A DNA stretch of 64,000 nt, from contig JAEYQK010000037.1 in assembly GCA_023410055.1 (NCBI GenBank), positions 43,043 through 107,042 on the forward strand, read 5' to 3'. Position 1 is the first letter of the stretch; each line of letters starts with the position of its first letter. Below the pieces are notes generated by a model. That model saw only the letters and a program-made list of their open reading frames with translations, searched no databases and was not told where the DNA came from. Shown piece after piece: positions 27,038 to 37,299 of the stretch. Source of the stretch: Acidobacteriota bacterium. Its GTDB lineage: Bacteria; Acidobacteriota; Terriglobia; Terriglobales; Acidobacteriaceae. The position numbers were made by a program, and so were the translations under genes.

Positions 27038-30000
27038 ATGGCCGAACTCATCTTCGTTGTCATAGCCCTTCTGTGCCTCTTTGGCAGTGCTGAGGCAAGT
27101 TGCTTCTTTCTCGCGATCGCCGCTTCCATAGTCGCCATCCGGCGCACAACGCTGGCCCGAAAAGTCAGCGAACAGGAAGAAAAGCTTCGGAACACAATTG
27201 ACGAAGTCAAAGAACTGCGGCAGCAACTGAGGGAGTTGAGAGCTGAGAAGGCGCCTGAGGTTCGGCATGTCTCTGTGACCGAAGCCGAGGTGAAGGCCGC
27301 GACGCAACCTCCAGCGCCACGAGCGCCGGAGGGCGTGAGCAAGCCGATAACGCCCAGTCCGGTCGTAACGCCGACACCAGCAGCGCCATCTTCGGAACCC
27401 GTGATTCCGGCTACCCCGCAGCCGCATGTTCCTGCGATGCCGCCGCAAGCTCCGAAGCCGCCGGAGGCAATACCTGTCATTTCGGAACCAACGATGCCTG
27501 CGGCACCGACAACCGTTCCTGCGACGCCGCCGAAACCGACAGTGCCCCCGATGGTGCCGCCCCAAGTGCCTGCCGCAACCGTGACGCCGGCAGCGCCACC
27601 GCACCCTGTTGCACCGCTAACCCCAACGCCGCCTCGCGTCATCGGTCACATCTCCTCCGTACAGCCTTCGCAGGCATCGCTCTCGACACCGCCGGTTATA
27701 GCTCCCATGCGCGCCAATCACGCACCTGACATGCCGGCCGCGCCGAGCAAGCCTGCTGGTGAGCGGCTGAAATCCGTGCTCGCGTTCGAAGAAATTCTGG
27801 GCACGAGCTGGCTGAACCGGATCGGCATCGTGCTCGTGGTGCTAGGCATGGCCTGGCTCGGAACCGTGGGCTTCAACCGTGTCGGTCCACTCGGCAAGGT
27901 ATTAATGACGCTAGCTGCCGGAGCCGGATTACTCATCGGCGGCATTCTGTTTGAAAAGCGGGAGCGCTATCGAATTCTCGGACACACGGGCATCGGTGGC
28001 GGGTGGGCGCTGTTGTTCTTCACGACCTATGCCGCCGGACACGTGAATGCCATGCGCATATTAGCGTCGCCGGTGGTCGATGCCGTTCTGATGCTGATTG
28101 TCGCAGCCGCAATGGGGGCGCACACGTTGCGCTACAAGTCGCAACTGATCACCGGGCTCGCGTTCCTGTTGGGATACTCAACGATCGCGCTCAGCCAGGA
28201 CACGGTCTACAGTCTCACCGCGGGCGCAATTCTCGCGCTTGGACTTGTCGTTCTCGTCGTCAAGCTGAACTGGTACGAACTGGAGGTCTTCGGCATCGTA
28301 TCCAGCTACCTCAATCACCTCTATTGGCTTTACACGATTTTCGGCAGCATTGAAGGCGCTCACGGACGCCGCTTCGCCGAGTTCTGGCCCAGCACGATCA
28401 TCCTGCTGTTTTACTGGCTCGTCTTCCGCGCGTCCTACGTCGTTCGCAAAATACAAAGCGATCATGAAGAGCACGTATCGACCTTCGCCGCGTTGCTCAA
28501 CACGATGCTGTTGCTCGGCGTGATGAAGTTTCAGTCGGCGCGACCGGAGTTGGCGTTCTACGCACTGCTCGCTCTCGGCGCACTTGAGTTCGCACTAGGA
28601 CAGTTGCCGATCACCAAGCGTCGCCGCACCGCGTTCGTCATGCTGAGCGTCATGGGCGCCGTATTGATGATTGTTGCCGTACCGTTCCGTTACTCAGGAT
28701 CCAACAATGCTCTCTTGTGGCTGGCCGGCGCAGAGGCTTTCCTCGCCGCGGGAATCATCCTGAAGGAAAAAGTATTCCGCCGCCTCGGGCTGCTGACGGC
28801 TCTGATCGCACCTTTGCCGCTGGTCTATCAGGAGCTCACCACACGATCGTTCTTCATCGCGCGCTGGAACCAGGCGACCGTGCTGGTTTCCTACGGCGTA
28901 CTCTTCCTGACGCTCGGCATCGTGTACTACCTGAACTCGCAGTTCGTTCGCCGGCGTTGGGACGAATTCGAGGGCAGCTTTGAGAGCGGCTCTCTCCTTA
29001 TTCATTCGTATCTCGGCGGAATCGCGATGGCGCTTGGCGCGTGGTCGCTATTGCCGATGGATTGGACCGTTCTCGGTTGGGGTGGATTGTTCGTCGTGCT
29101 CGCCTGGGGATGCAGCCGATTTGACGCATCGGATCTCTTGCTCCAATCGTCAGTGCTGGCAGCGATCGCATTCAGTCGGGCAGTCGTGTTGAACCTGCGC
29201 GCCGATGCGACGCACAGTCACCGACTATCCACGGTCATACCGCTAACCGCCGCGTTCTATCTTTCGGCATGGTTCCTTAGCAGGCTCGAGGAGGAAGTGC
29301 CGCGAGCCGTACGCGATCTATTTGCGTGGGCCGGAACCGCTCTGCTTACGATGCTCGTCTGGCGTGAACTCCCGTGGTCCTGGACAGTGCTGGGTTGGGC
29401 GCTGCTGGCGCTCCTGTTGGTCGAAGCCGCGCGTCTGCTGAAATACAGGATGCTGCTGTGGCATGTTCACGTGCTCTGGGTGCTGGTTGTCGCGCGTGCT
29501 CTCACCGTAAACGCACTCATCGCGAAGACGGACCGGTCCGGCAGCATTCCTGTCCGCCTGTTTACGATGCTGGCCGTTGCAGCCGTCGCCTACGTTGTCG
29601 CCAAGCGGATTCGCACCGAACTTCAGGACCACTTCGCGGGAGTTTCCGCCGCTTACACCTGGGCCGCTGCCGCGCTGATCGGCACCGTAATCTGGCTTGA
29701 GGTTCCAAGAGCGTGGGTCGCCGTATCGTGGATGGTCTTCGGCCTGGCGCTGACGTTCATCGGACGCCGACTGAGACTCTCCTCGCTCTGCTATCAGGAA
29801 AATGTCTTTGCCCTCGCCGCAATCTTGGCGACGATCTTGTTCAACTACGGACTCGAGAAGTCCTACGGATACATCACTCTTCGCGTGATCACGGTTGCGC
29901 TGGTGGCAGCCGGCCTCTACGTAGGCTCGCGCAAGAGTTATCCCTCAGACCAGCAGTGGACGACGGTCGCCTACGCTCATACCTGGGCCGCCACCGGACT

Positions 30001-31345
30001 GCTCGCCGCGCTGGCTTACTTTGAATTTCACGCCTCGTGGCTGGCAATGGTCTGGGCGGCGTTCGCGCTGGTGCTGACAATCATCGATCGCCGCCTCAAG
30101 CTGTCTGACCTGCGCTGGCAGGCACACACGCTGTCGCTGATCACCGCCATCCGCGTGGTCAGCTGGAATCTCTACGACACCAGTACGGTACGAGGCCTCA
30201 GTCTGCGCCTGATCTCGCTGGCCATCGTCGTCATCATCTTCTACGTGCTTGCGCGCATTATTCGCATGCCCGACGAATACCGGCAGCGCGATGTCCACCA
30301 CATCTATTCGTGGACGGCATCGATGATTGCCGGTGCCGCAATGTGGTACGAGTTGCAGCCACAGCCGCTGGCAATCGCGGTCGCCTGGGGCATCTTCGGG
30401 TTGTTACTCGTACAGAGCGGCTTGATGAGCAAGATCAAGCAACTGCGCTTTCAGGGATACGTGGCGCTCGCAGCAGCATTCACGCGCATCTTCTTCTCGA
30501 ATCTCACAGCGTCCAGAATTCCCGGCCAGACGATCAGCCTTCGTCTCGTGACCGTCGGGGCCCTGGCCGTGATCATCTTCTATATCTACTCGCAGCTTGA
30601 GGCGCACAAGTCCGAATTGGCGGAGTCGCGCTTCAAAGTCGGTCCCATATTCTGTTTCGCCGGCACCATCACTGTTGCCGCATTGCTCTATTTCGAACTC
30701 GAAGCGCATGCCGACTGGATCGCTACCGCCTGGTCCGCACTGGTGCTCGTGCTCTTCGCACTCGCCCTCGTGCTGAGCCGCAACACCTTCCTTCACCAAG
30801 GATTGCTGCTCGCGTTTGCCGTTCTGTTCCGTGCGGTCTTCCATAACCTTTTCGGTGGCAGCTACTTCAACGGAACCGATTGGACGGGCCGCTACGTAGT
30901 CCTCGGCTCCGCCGTGGCGCTCCTCTTTCTAACGCTGTTCTTTGCCTTCCGCCTGCGCACGCGATCCGCGCCTGTCGGTGCGGAAGGCCTGTTCAGCCGT
31001 ATGTTCTCGGCATTCGCGCGGCATCCCGAACAGGTGATGTTCTTCTTGCCCTTCGTGCTGTTGACGCTGATGCTGGCTCTCAAGCTGCGCGCAGGCATGG
31101 TGACCGTCGGTTGGGGCATTGAGGCCGTCTTGATATTCGTTTTCGCGCTGAGCGTCCGTGAGCGTAGTTATCGCCTTACCGGACTGCTGCTGTTGCTGGT
31201 CTGCGTCGCCAAGATACTGGTAATCGACATACGAAAATTCCAGAGGACCGACCAGATCATCACGTGCATTATTCTTGGAGCGCTCCTGATGGCGATCTCA
31301 TTCCTCTACAGCAGGTATAGAGAGGCGATCCGCCAACTGTTATGA
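27038..31345 (+). CDS. DUF2339 giant membrane protein
   Basis: A 1435-residue protein starting at ATG 27038 (GAGGAG just upstream). After an N-terminal membrane helix comes a short coiled coil (~45-75), then a Pro/Ala-rich linker of ~150 residues. From ~255 to the end there are some two to three dozen hydrophobic segments, fitting DUF2339. The first block, SWLNRIGIVLVVLGMAWLG, and the motif EKRERYRILGHTGIGGGWALLFFTTYAAGHV, are typical for this family. Its function is unknown. The repeating pattern of helix pairs separated by RRLxLSxLxxQ-like loops suggests internal duplication. The stop overlaps the start of the M48 protease gene by four bases (ATGA), implying coupled synthesis. Confidence 0.87.
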   Translation: MAELIFVVIALLCLFGSAEASCFFLAIAASIVAIRRTTLARKVSEQEEKLRNTIDEVKELRQQLRELRAEKAPEVRHVSVTEAEVKAATQPPAPRAPEGVSKPITPSPVVTPTPAAPSSEPVIPATPQPHVPAMPPQAPKPPEAIPVISEPTMPAAPTTVPATPPKPTVPPMVPPQVPAATVTPAAPPHPVAPLTPTPPRVIGHISSVQPSQASLSTPPVIAPMRANHAPDMPAAPSKPAGERLKSVLAFEEILGTSWLNRIGIVLVVLGMAWLGTVGFNRVGPLGKVLMTLAAGAGLLIGGILFEKRERYRILGHTGIGGGWALLFFTTYAAGHVNAMRILASPVVDAVLMLIVAAAMGAHTLRYKSQLITGLAFLLGYSTIALSQDTVYSLTAGAILALGLVVLVVKLNWYELEVFGIVSSYLNHLYWLYTIFGSIEGAHGRRFAEFWPSTIILLFYWLVFRASYVVRKIQSDHEEHVSTFAALLNTMLLLGVMKFQSARPELAFYALLALGALEFALGQLPITKRRRTAFVMLSVMGAVLMIVAVPFRYSGSNNALLWLAGAEAFLAAGIILKEKVFRRLGLLTALIAPLPLVYQELTTRSFFIARWNQATVLVSYGVLFLTLGIVYYLNSQFVRRRWDEFEGSFESGSLLIHSYLGGIAMALGAWSLLPMDWTVLGWGGLFVVLAWGCSRFDASDLLLQSSVLAAIAFSRAVVLNLRADATHSHRLSTVIPLTAAFYLSAWFLSRLEEEVPRAVRDLFAWAGTALLTMLVWRELPWSWTVLGWALLALLLVEAARLLKYRMLLWHVHVLWVLVVARALTVNALIAKTDRSGSIPVRLFTMLAVAAVAYVVAKRIRTELQDHFAGVSAAYTWAAAALIGTVIWLEVPRAWVAVSWMVFGLALTFIGRRLRLSSLCYQENVFALAAILATILFNYGLEKSYGYITLRVITVALVAAGLYVGSRKSYPSDQQWTTVAYAHTWAATGLLAALAYFEFHASWLAMVWAAFALVLTIIDRRLKLSDLRWQAHTLSLITAIRVVSWNLYDTSTVRGLSLRLISLAIVVIIFYVLARIIRMPDEYRQRDVHHIYSWTASMIAGAAMWYELQPQPLAIAVAWGIFGLLLVQSGLMSKIKQLRFQGYVALAAAFTRIFFSNLTASRIPGQTISLRLVTVGALAVIIFYIYSQLEAHKSELAESRFKVGPIFCFAGTITVAALLYFELEAHADWIATAWSALVLVLFALALVLSRNTFLHQGLLLAFAVLFRAVFHNLFGGSYFNGTDWTGRYVVLGSAVALLFLTLFFAFRLRTRSAPVGAEGLFSRMFSAFARHPEQVMFFLPFVLLTLMLALKLRAGMVTVGWGIEAVLIFVFALSVRERSYRLTGLLLLLVCVAKILVIDIRKFQRTDQIITCIILGALLMAISFLYSRYREAIRQLL

Positions 31346-32232
31346 AACGAAACGCCGCATTCATCGTAGTCGCGCTGCTTGCGGTTGGCGCGCTCTATTA
31401 CGTGCAAAAGCACAAGGCAGTACCCGTGTCTTCCAACGCCGTTGTGAACGCCATGGCGGACGCCCAGCGCGATGTAAGCCGAATTCCTGCGCGTATCACG
31501 CGGCTTTCCGATGACGAAGAGATTCGCATTGGCAACGAGCTTTCCGCTCGCTACAAACGCGAGATGCCGCAACTCTCTCCCCAGCAGCGGGCTTATCAGA
31601 ACTACGTCTCTCGCGTTGGTATCACGCTGGGTGTCCGAGCGAAGCGGCAACTGCCTTACCAGTTTCATCTCATACCCGACAGCGGTCTCGTCAATGCCTT
31701 CGCATTACCCGGGGGACACGTCTTTATCGGGCAGGGCCTGCTCGACCTGATGACCAGCGAAGATGAACTGGCAAACGTTCTGGGGCACGAACTCGAGCAC
31801 ATCGATCACTATCACTGTGTGGAGCGCGTTCAGATCGAGGCCCAGTTGCGCCATCTTCATCTAGGAGTGATTTCTGAGCTCGTGCAATTGCCGATCACGG
31901 TGTGGCAGGTTGGCTATACCAAAGACCAGGAGTTCGAGGCCGATCGTGAAGGAACCAGCCTTGCCGTCCGCGCAGGTTATTCGCCTTACGGCGCGCTGAA
32001 GCTGTTTGAAACATTTGCGCAATTCCACAACGAATATGTGATTCACGCACGCTCGCCGCAACAAGAACTTTCGCAGGTAGCGATTCAGAGCATCACCGGC
32101 TACTTCCGCTCGCACCCGCTCCCTTCCGAACGCATCGCCCAAATCAACGCCCTGATTGAAAGGGAGCACTGGCAGGATCGTAAACAACTCAGGCCCTTCC
32201 GCATCGAGTACGAAATCAAGCCTGGCCAGTAG
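31342..32232 (+). CDS. M48 family metalloprotease, membrane-anchored
   Basis: A 296-residue protease with an N-terminal membrane anchor (AAFIVVALLAVGALYYV). The zinc site is complete: HELEH (149-153) and the third ligand Glu197 in the EFEAD motif. The substrate-binding Asn region NAFALPGGHVFIGQGLL precedes it. This is the BepA/YcaL/LoiP-like branch of envelope quality-control peptidases; there is no TPR domain. Translational coupling to the DUF2339 membrane protein suggests that the two act together in the envelope, which is inference. Confidence 0.9.
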   Translation: MKRNAAFIVVALLAVGALYYVQKHKAVPVSSNAVVNAMADAQRDVSRIPARITRLSDDEEIRIGNELSARYKREMPQLSPQQRAYQNYVSRVGITLGVRAKRQLPYQFHLIPDSGLVNAFALPGGHVFIGQGLLDLMTSEDELANVLGHELEHIDHYHCVERVQIEAQLRHLHLGVISELVQLPITVWQVGYTKDQEFEADREGTSLAVRAGYSPYGALKLFETFAQFHNEYVIHARSPQQELSQVAIQSITGYFRSHPLPSERIAQINALIEREHWQDRKQLRPFRIEYEIKPGQ

Positions 32233-32401
32233 GCAGAAGAACTCCGGCCCGTGAGTGCGTCTCGTGATTCGGTGGCTTGCGGCCAAGTACACTATCCAGT
32301 GTGTAATGACGCGCGACCCGCATTATTGCTTGCGCCGGAGGCAGTTTGCGTTAGACTGGAGCGTTCTTTGCACTTCTAAAGCAAGCCTCCACGAGGAAAC
32401 T

Positions 32402-34438
32402 ATGCGTCTTTTGAAAGTCAGCTGTTTCGTGTTACTTTGCGCCGGATTAGCGTTGGCGCAATCGAGCGCGCCGCAACCCGCCGCTCAAACCTTCGACGTC
32501 AATGCTATCGACCGCTCCGTCGATCCGTGCGTCAATTTCTATCAATTCGCCTGCGGCACCTGGAAGAAAAACAATCCCATCCCTGCCGACAAGACGCGCT
32601 GGGGCCGCTTCGACGAACTCGCCGAATCCAATCGCAAGAACCTGCGCGATATCCTCGAGAAGTATTCCGCGCCCGACCCGAAGCGCACTCCTATCCAGCA
32701 GAAGGTTGGCGACTATTACGCTTCCTGCATGGACGAGAAAGCAGTCAACGCGGCCGGTGCCAAGCCGCTTCAGCCCGAATTCGCGCGCATCAACGCCATC
32801 AAAACGCGTACCGATCTGATCGCCGAAGTCGCAAGGCTGTACAAGCAGGGCGTGAACGTTCTTTTCGGTTTTGGCGCTGGTCCTGACCTCCACAACGCCA
32901 GCATGGAAATCGCGCACGTCTCGGACGGCGGCTTCACCCTTCCCGACCGCGACTACTACCTGAAGGACGACGACAAGTCAAAAGAGATCCGCCAGAAGTA
33001 CGTCGCCCACATTCAGAAGATGCTCGAACTGGCCGGCGACAAGCCCGACGCGACCGCCGACGAAGCTAAGCGAATCCTGACGGTTGAGACCACGCTGGCC
33101 AAGGCCAGCATGGACCGCGTCATGCGCCGCGACCCGAAGAACCGCGATCACAAGATGACGCTCGCCGAGCTCAACGCGATCGCTCCCAACTTCGAACTGA
33201 ACAAGTACTTCGTCGCAACCGGTGCGCCGAAGTTCACTGAGCTCAACGTTGGGAATCCCAATTTCTTCAAGGCCATCAATGAATCGCTGAACACGGTTCC
33301 GCTGGAAGACTGGAAGCTGTATCTCCGCTGGAAGTATCTACGCTCGATGGCTTCGCAGCTCTCGGATCCATTCGTGAACGAGAGCTTCGAATTCTGGGCG
33401 AAGTACCTGCGCGGCCAAAAAGAACTTGAAGCCCGCTGGAAGCGCTGCACCGCCTACACCGACGGCGAACTCGGCGAAGCCCTCGGCCAGCTTTATGTTG
33501 AAAAGTACTTCCCGCCCGCCGCGAAGGAAGCCACGCTGGAACTGGTCAACAATGTCGAAGCCGCCATGGGCGAAGACCTCAAGACTCTTGAGTGGATGTC
33601 GCCCGAGACCCGCGTCAAAGCCGAGCAGAAGCGCGCGCTCGTCACTAATAAGATCGGCTATCCCGATAAGTGGCGGGACTACAGCACCGTTAAGATCGTT
33701 CGCGGCGATTTGGTTGGCAACACCCTTCGCGCGGACGCCTTCGAGGTCCGCCGCGATCTGAACAAGATCGGCAACCCGGTAGACAAAACGGAGTGGGGCA
33801 TGACACCTCCAACGGTGAACGCCTACTACAGCCCGTCCGAGAACAACATCAACTTCCCGGCCGGAATCCTACAGGTGCCGTTCTACGGTGCAACGCGCGA
33901 CATCGCCGTGAACTACGGCGGCATCGGCGCGGTCATCGGCCACGAGTTGACTCACGGCTTCGACGATCAGGGATCGAAGTTCGCCGGCGACGGCAACCTC
34001 ACCAACTGGTGGACCGAGCAGGACAAGGCCGAATTCGAAAAGCGTACCGCCTGCCTCAAGGACGAATACGCGAAGTTCTCGCCCGTGGAAGGCGTTTTCC
34101 TGAAGGGTGACCTCACCCTGGGCGAAAACACTGCCGACAACGGCGGCGTCAAGTTGGCCTACATGGCTCTGCAAAACTACATGAAGGCCAAGCCTGAAGC
34201 CATCAAGCAAGACGTCGAGGGCTTCACTCCCGAGCAGCGCTTTTTCCTGGGCTACGCTCAGGTCTGGTGCCAGAACGTCACCGAGCAGACCTCGCGTGTT
34301 TTGGCCATCACCGACCCGCATTCGCCCGGCAAGTTCCGCGTCAACGGAGTCGTCGTTAATTCCGACGGCTTCCAGAAAGCGTTCAACTGCAAAGCCGGAC
34401 AACCGATGGTCAGCGACAACAAGTGCGTCGTCTGGTAA
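32402..34438 (+). CDS. M13 family metallopeptidase (neprilysin/PepO-like), secreted
   Basis: A 678-residue zinc endopeptidase. The start is ATG 32402, with GAGGAAAC upstream and a signal peptide (MRLLKVSCFVLLCAGLALAQ). The frame is open 49 codons further upstream but that part is not secretory. The zinc motif is VIGHELTHGFDDQG (His514-His518) and the third ligand lies in GENTADNGG (Glu575, Asp579). The NAYYSPSENNINFPAGIL substrate-binding block and the C-terminal Cys-x-x-Trp end (CVVW) are canonical. Members cleave small peptides (up to a few kDa), here in the periplasm or outside the cell. Followed by a GC-rich hairpin terminator. Confidence 0.95.
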   Translation: MRLLKVSCFVLLCAGLALAQSSAPQPAAQTFDVNAIDRSVDPCVNFYQFACGTWKKNNPIPADKTRWGRFDELAESNRKNLRDILEKYSAPDPKRTPIQQKVGDYYASCMDEKAVNAAGAKPLQPEFARINAIKTRTDLIAEVARLYKQGVNVLFGFGAGPDLHNASMEIAHVSDGGFTLPDRDYYLKDDDKSKEIRQKYVAHIQKMLELAGDKPDATADEAKRILTVETTLAKASMDRVMRRDPKNRDHKMTLAELNAIAPNFELNKYFVATGAPKFTELNVGNPNFFKAINESLNTVPLEDWKLYLRWKYLRSMASQLSDPFVNESFEFWAKYLRGQKELEARWKRCTAYTDGELGEALGQLYVEKYFPPAAKEATLELVNNVEAAMGEDLKTLEWMSPETRVKAEQKRALVTNKIGYPDKWRDYSTVKIVRGDLVGNTLRADAFEVRRDLNKIGNPVDKTEWGMTPPTVNAYYSPSENNINFPAGILQVPFYGATRDIAVNYGGIGAVIGHELTHGFDDQGSKFAGDGNLTNWWTEQDKAEFEKRTACLKDEYAKFSPVEGVFLKGDLTLGENTADNGGVKLAYMALQNYMKAKPEAIKQDVEGFTPEQRFFLGYAQVWCQNVTEQTSRVLAITDPHSPGKFRVNGVVVNSDGFQKAFNCKAGQPMVSDNKCVVW

Positions 34439-34462
34439 GCAGAATCACAGACATACCAAGCA

Positions 34463-34485
34463 GGCCCGGGTCACAAGCCCGGGCC
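34463..34485 (+). terminator. GC-rich hairpin terminator after the M13 gene
   Basis: Perfect GGCCCGGG / CCCGGGCC stem with a 7-base loop, followed by GTGTTGTTG. Confidence 0.7.
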
Positions 34486-34708
34486 GTGTTGTTGATAGCC
34501 AAGTCGCCTTCCCTTGGAGTGCAGGGGGGCCTTGCTAGATTCCAACCCCGCAGCATGCGCCAGCACGGAAGGTATGGGTAGATAAACAAAAGAGATACCA
34601 GTACGTCGGCGCAATATTCGGTATCTCCGGGAACTGATCTGCACGGCAACAGTCCAACGGTTCCAGCCATCTGATTGTGAGTACTCGTGAGTACAACTCT
34701 GCTGCTGG

Positions 34709-35845
34709 ATGTCGATCTTGAAGATCACCTTCTTTGGGCTGACGATTTCATCTTCGTGGGGCAATGGCCACGCCACTCCTTACCGAGCAATTATTCGGGC
34801 ACTGCATCGTCTCGGGCACCAAGTTACATTCTTTGAAAAAGACGTCGAATACTACTACTGGCGACGCGACTTCAACCGCTGCGGTTACTGCGACCTTGTG
34901 CTATATAGCTCCTGGGACGACGTGCGTAAACAAGCGCTGACGACGGCGGCGGATTCGGACGTTGTCATTGTGGGGAGCTACTGCCCGGAAGGCGCGCTGA
35001 TTGCGGACGAAATACTCTCGCTGGGGCATCCGATCAAGATCTTCTACGATCTCGATACGCCAATTACAATCGAAAACCTGAGAGCGCAAGATCTGGAGTA
35101 CCTTCGCCGCGACCAGATGAGCGCGTTCGATCTGTACCTTTCCTTTACTGGCGGAGCAATTCTCGACGAACTTGAGTGCGAGTGGAAGGTGCGGCTGGCG
35201 CGGCCGCTGTACGGGTGCGTCGATCCCGACGTTCACGTACGGGTTCGTGCGCGAGACGAATACCGCTGCGACCTCAGCTATATGGGAACCTACGCGTCTG
35301 ATCGTCAGGCAAAGCTTGATGCTCTGTTTGTTGAGACTGCGCGTCTGACGCCCGATTCGTCGTTCATACTCGCTGGATCGCTCTACCCAAAGTCCTGGAC
35401 CTGGCCAGTCAACGTAAAACGGTTCGATCACATCGCCCCGGCAAATCATCCGGCATTCTATTCGTCCTCGCGTGCAACACTGAATATCACTCGCGAGGGG
35501 ATGGCCCGCGGCGGGTATTGCCCATCAGGACGATTCTTCGAGGCCGCGGCATGTGGAACGCCGATTGTGTCTGACTGGTTTGAGGGACTGGATACGTTCT
35601 TTGCGCGAGACGAGATCCATGTTGTCGAGACAGGACTCGAAGTGGCTTCGGTGTTACATCTTGCGGAAGCCGATCTTGCAAGGATGGCGGATCGTGCTCG
35701 CCAGCGTGTCCTTTCCGAGCATACGGGGGACGTGCGCGCTTCCCAGTTACTGTCCTTCATTGACGAGGCTGGGCATCTAGTGTCTTCGCAACGACGAAGT
35801 CGAAGTGGCAACGTGAACCTGGACAGGGCTGAGGTGAACTCATGA
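34709..35845 (+). CDS. CgeB-like glycosyltransferase (GT-B)
   Basis: A 378-residue protein. The N-terminus (LKITFFGLTISSSWGNGHATPYRAII) is the GT-B Rossmann start. The centre has CDLSYMGTYASDRQAKLDALF and the C-terminal block ITREGMARGGYCPSGRFFEAAACGTPIVSDWFEGLDTFF, which is the hallmark of CgeB family proteins (Arg-Phe-Glu-Ala-Ala-Ala-Cys-Gly-Thr-Pro). CgeB is a spore-coat protein in Bacillus, but the family is widely used for surface glycan synthesis in non-sporulating bacteria. The stop overlaps the nucleotidyltransferase start by four bases, so the pair probably makes and uses an activated sugar. Confidence 0.85.
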   Translation: MSILKITFFGLTISSSWGNGHATPYRAIIRALHRLGHQVTFFEKDVEYYYWRRDFNRCGYCDLVLYSSWDDVRKQALTTAADSDVVIVGSYCPEGALIADEILSLGHPIKIFYDLDTPITIENLRAQDLEYLRRDQMSAFDLYLSFTGGAILDELECEWKVRLARPLYGCVDPDVHVRVRARDEYRCDLSYMGTYASDRQAKLDALFVETARLTPDSSFILAGSLYPKSWTWPVNVKRFDHIAPANHPAFYSSSRATLNITREGMARGGYCPSGRFFEAAACGTPIVSDWFEGLDTFFARDEIHVVETGLEVASVLHLAEADLARMADRARQRVLSEHTGDVRASQLLSFIDEAGHLVSSQRRSRSGNVNLDRAEVNS

Positions 35846-36603
35846 TCGGAATAATCCCTGCTGCGGGAGAAGGACAGCGAATTCAGCCGCTTGGCTGCTC
35901 GAAGGAGTTGTTACCCGTCGGGTCGAGACGGATTGACGGCATCGAGCGCCCGAAGGCCGTGTCGGAATATCTCGTAGAACGGATGATTGCCGTCGGAGTC
36001 ACACAAATCTGTATGGTGATTTCGCCGGAGAAGACTGACATCATCCGCTACTTTGCGGAGCGAGAGTACGCTGCGGAGTTCTTCTATGTCGTGCAGAAAG
36101 AACCGCGAGGATTGTGCGACGCTATCTTTCTGGCTGAGCCCTTTACGCACGGCACCGAGCGCATTCTAGTCGGCTTGCCCGACACAATCTGGTTCCCGGA
36201 AAACGCTTTTCTTCCCGCTATGGAAGCGCTGATGGGAATCAACCTCGTCCTGTTTCCCGTTGTCGATCCCTCGCCATTCGACGCCGTGGTGTGCGACAGC
36301 TTCGGATACGTTACGCGAGTAGAGGTGAAGAAACCGAGGGCGCAATCACATTGGATATGGGGTGCCGTGACGGCAAGGGGGCCGGCATTTCATGCGCTCA
36401 AGTTGCTGTGGGAATCTCGCCATCGAGAGGACAAGTTTCTCGGCGATCTGTTGAACGCATTCATCGAAGCGGGAAACGTGGTTCGGGGGACATACAGTGG
36501 AGAGAACTACATGGATGTCGGCACGATAGAAGGCTACCACGTCGCCTTGGACTATTTGCGGGCGCTGACTCCGAAGGGTAGATCCGAGTTGCGCGCAGCC
36601 TGA
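35842..36603 (+). CDS. Sugar-phosphate nucleotidyltransferase
   Basis: A 253-residue enzyme of the NDP-sugar pyrophosphorylase fold. The signature is IPAAGEGQRIQPLGCSKELLP, with the nucleotide-binding Gly-rich loop and catalytic Lys. KEPRGLCDAIFLAEPF and LVGLPDTIWFP (base and Mg2+ binding Asp) follow, and the segment YMDVGTIEGYHVAL is typical of RfbA/GlmU-like enzymes. It has no C-terminal left-handed beta helix. It probably makes a dTDP-, UDP- or CDP-sugar for the overlapping CgeB-like glycosyltransferase; base and sugar cannot be assigned. Confidence 0.87.
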   Translation: MIGIIPAAGEGQRIQPLGCSKELLPVGSRRIDGIERPKAVSEYLVERMIAVGVTQICMVISPEKTDIIRYFAEREYAAEFFYVVQKEPRGLCDAIFLAEPFTHGTERILVGLPDTIWFPENAFLPAMEALMGINLVLFPVVDPSPFDAVVCDSFGYVTRVEVKKPRAQSHWIWGAVTARGPAFHALKLLWESRHREDKFLGDLLNAFIEAGNVVRGTYSGENYMDVGTIEGYHVALDYLRALTPKGRSELRAA

Positions 36604-36625
36604 CCGCGAGCAAACTCGTCGGGAC

Positions 36626-36877
36626 CTACTCCGTCTTTGCACCTTCAGCGCGCAATATCTCGCGAATGTCGCGATTGATACGTGCGGCGTCGCGAGTAGC
36701 ATTGTCGATGAGTTCAAGCCACTTTTTGGAGTTTTCGTCCAGCTGTGCCTGCGCAAGCAGGTACGAAGCCTGCATGATGGTTTCAATCGAATTGCTCAGA
36801 TCGTGCGCGAGCGCACGCAGCTTCGTGTTTGTTTCAGATTGCATGAGTGCTGAACCTGTTCCTGTAATTGCAGACAT
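36626..36877 (-). CDS. Stand-alone histidine-kinase DHp-like protein
   Basis: An 83-residue protein; the start at 36877 has AAGGAG seven bases upstream. Almost the whole chain is a two-helix bundle: LRALAHDLSNSIETIMQASYLL contains an H-box-like His-Asp pair followed by Asn. After a short turn a second helix (KKWLELIDNATRDAARINRDI) follows. This matches the dimerisation/phosphoacceptor (HisKA) part of sensor kinases, but there is no ATP-binding domain and no room for one. It may act as a phosphotransfer or dominant-negative dimerisation module. Neighbours give no partner. The closest relatives may be histidine phosphotransferase-like proteins. Confidence 0.65.
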   Translation of the reverse strand: MSAITGTGSALMQSETNTKLRALAHDLSNSIETIMQASYLLAQAQLDENSKKWLELIDNATRDAARINRDIREILRAEGAKTE

Positions 36878-37150
36878 CAGATGCTCCTTGGGGATTGTAA
36901 GTTCCTCCTTGCGTTCGCCCAAAGTCCTTTTTTTGCCGATCAACCACTCTGGTTCGGCCTGCTAACGTTCCATTCACCTCAATTTGAGCCATTTCCCTGA
37001 TGAAACGTTGTTTCCGACTTACGTTTACGCTCGCATAGCCGAAACTAAATGCAGCATTTTCATGCTGTTCTGAAGCGCCTACAGTTTGACACAGAGCAAC
37101 CCTGCTGATAAAACTGTAAATGCCAACGCAGTCAATCTGCGCCACAACAA

Positions 37151-37237
<87 letters not shown>

Positions 37238-37299
37238 AGTAATTGATATTGTTCCTACAATCAACCGTTTACGCGCAGCATTCCCTGTTTTCGCTCTTA

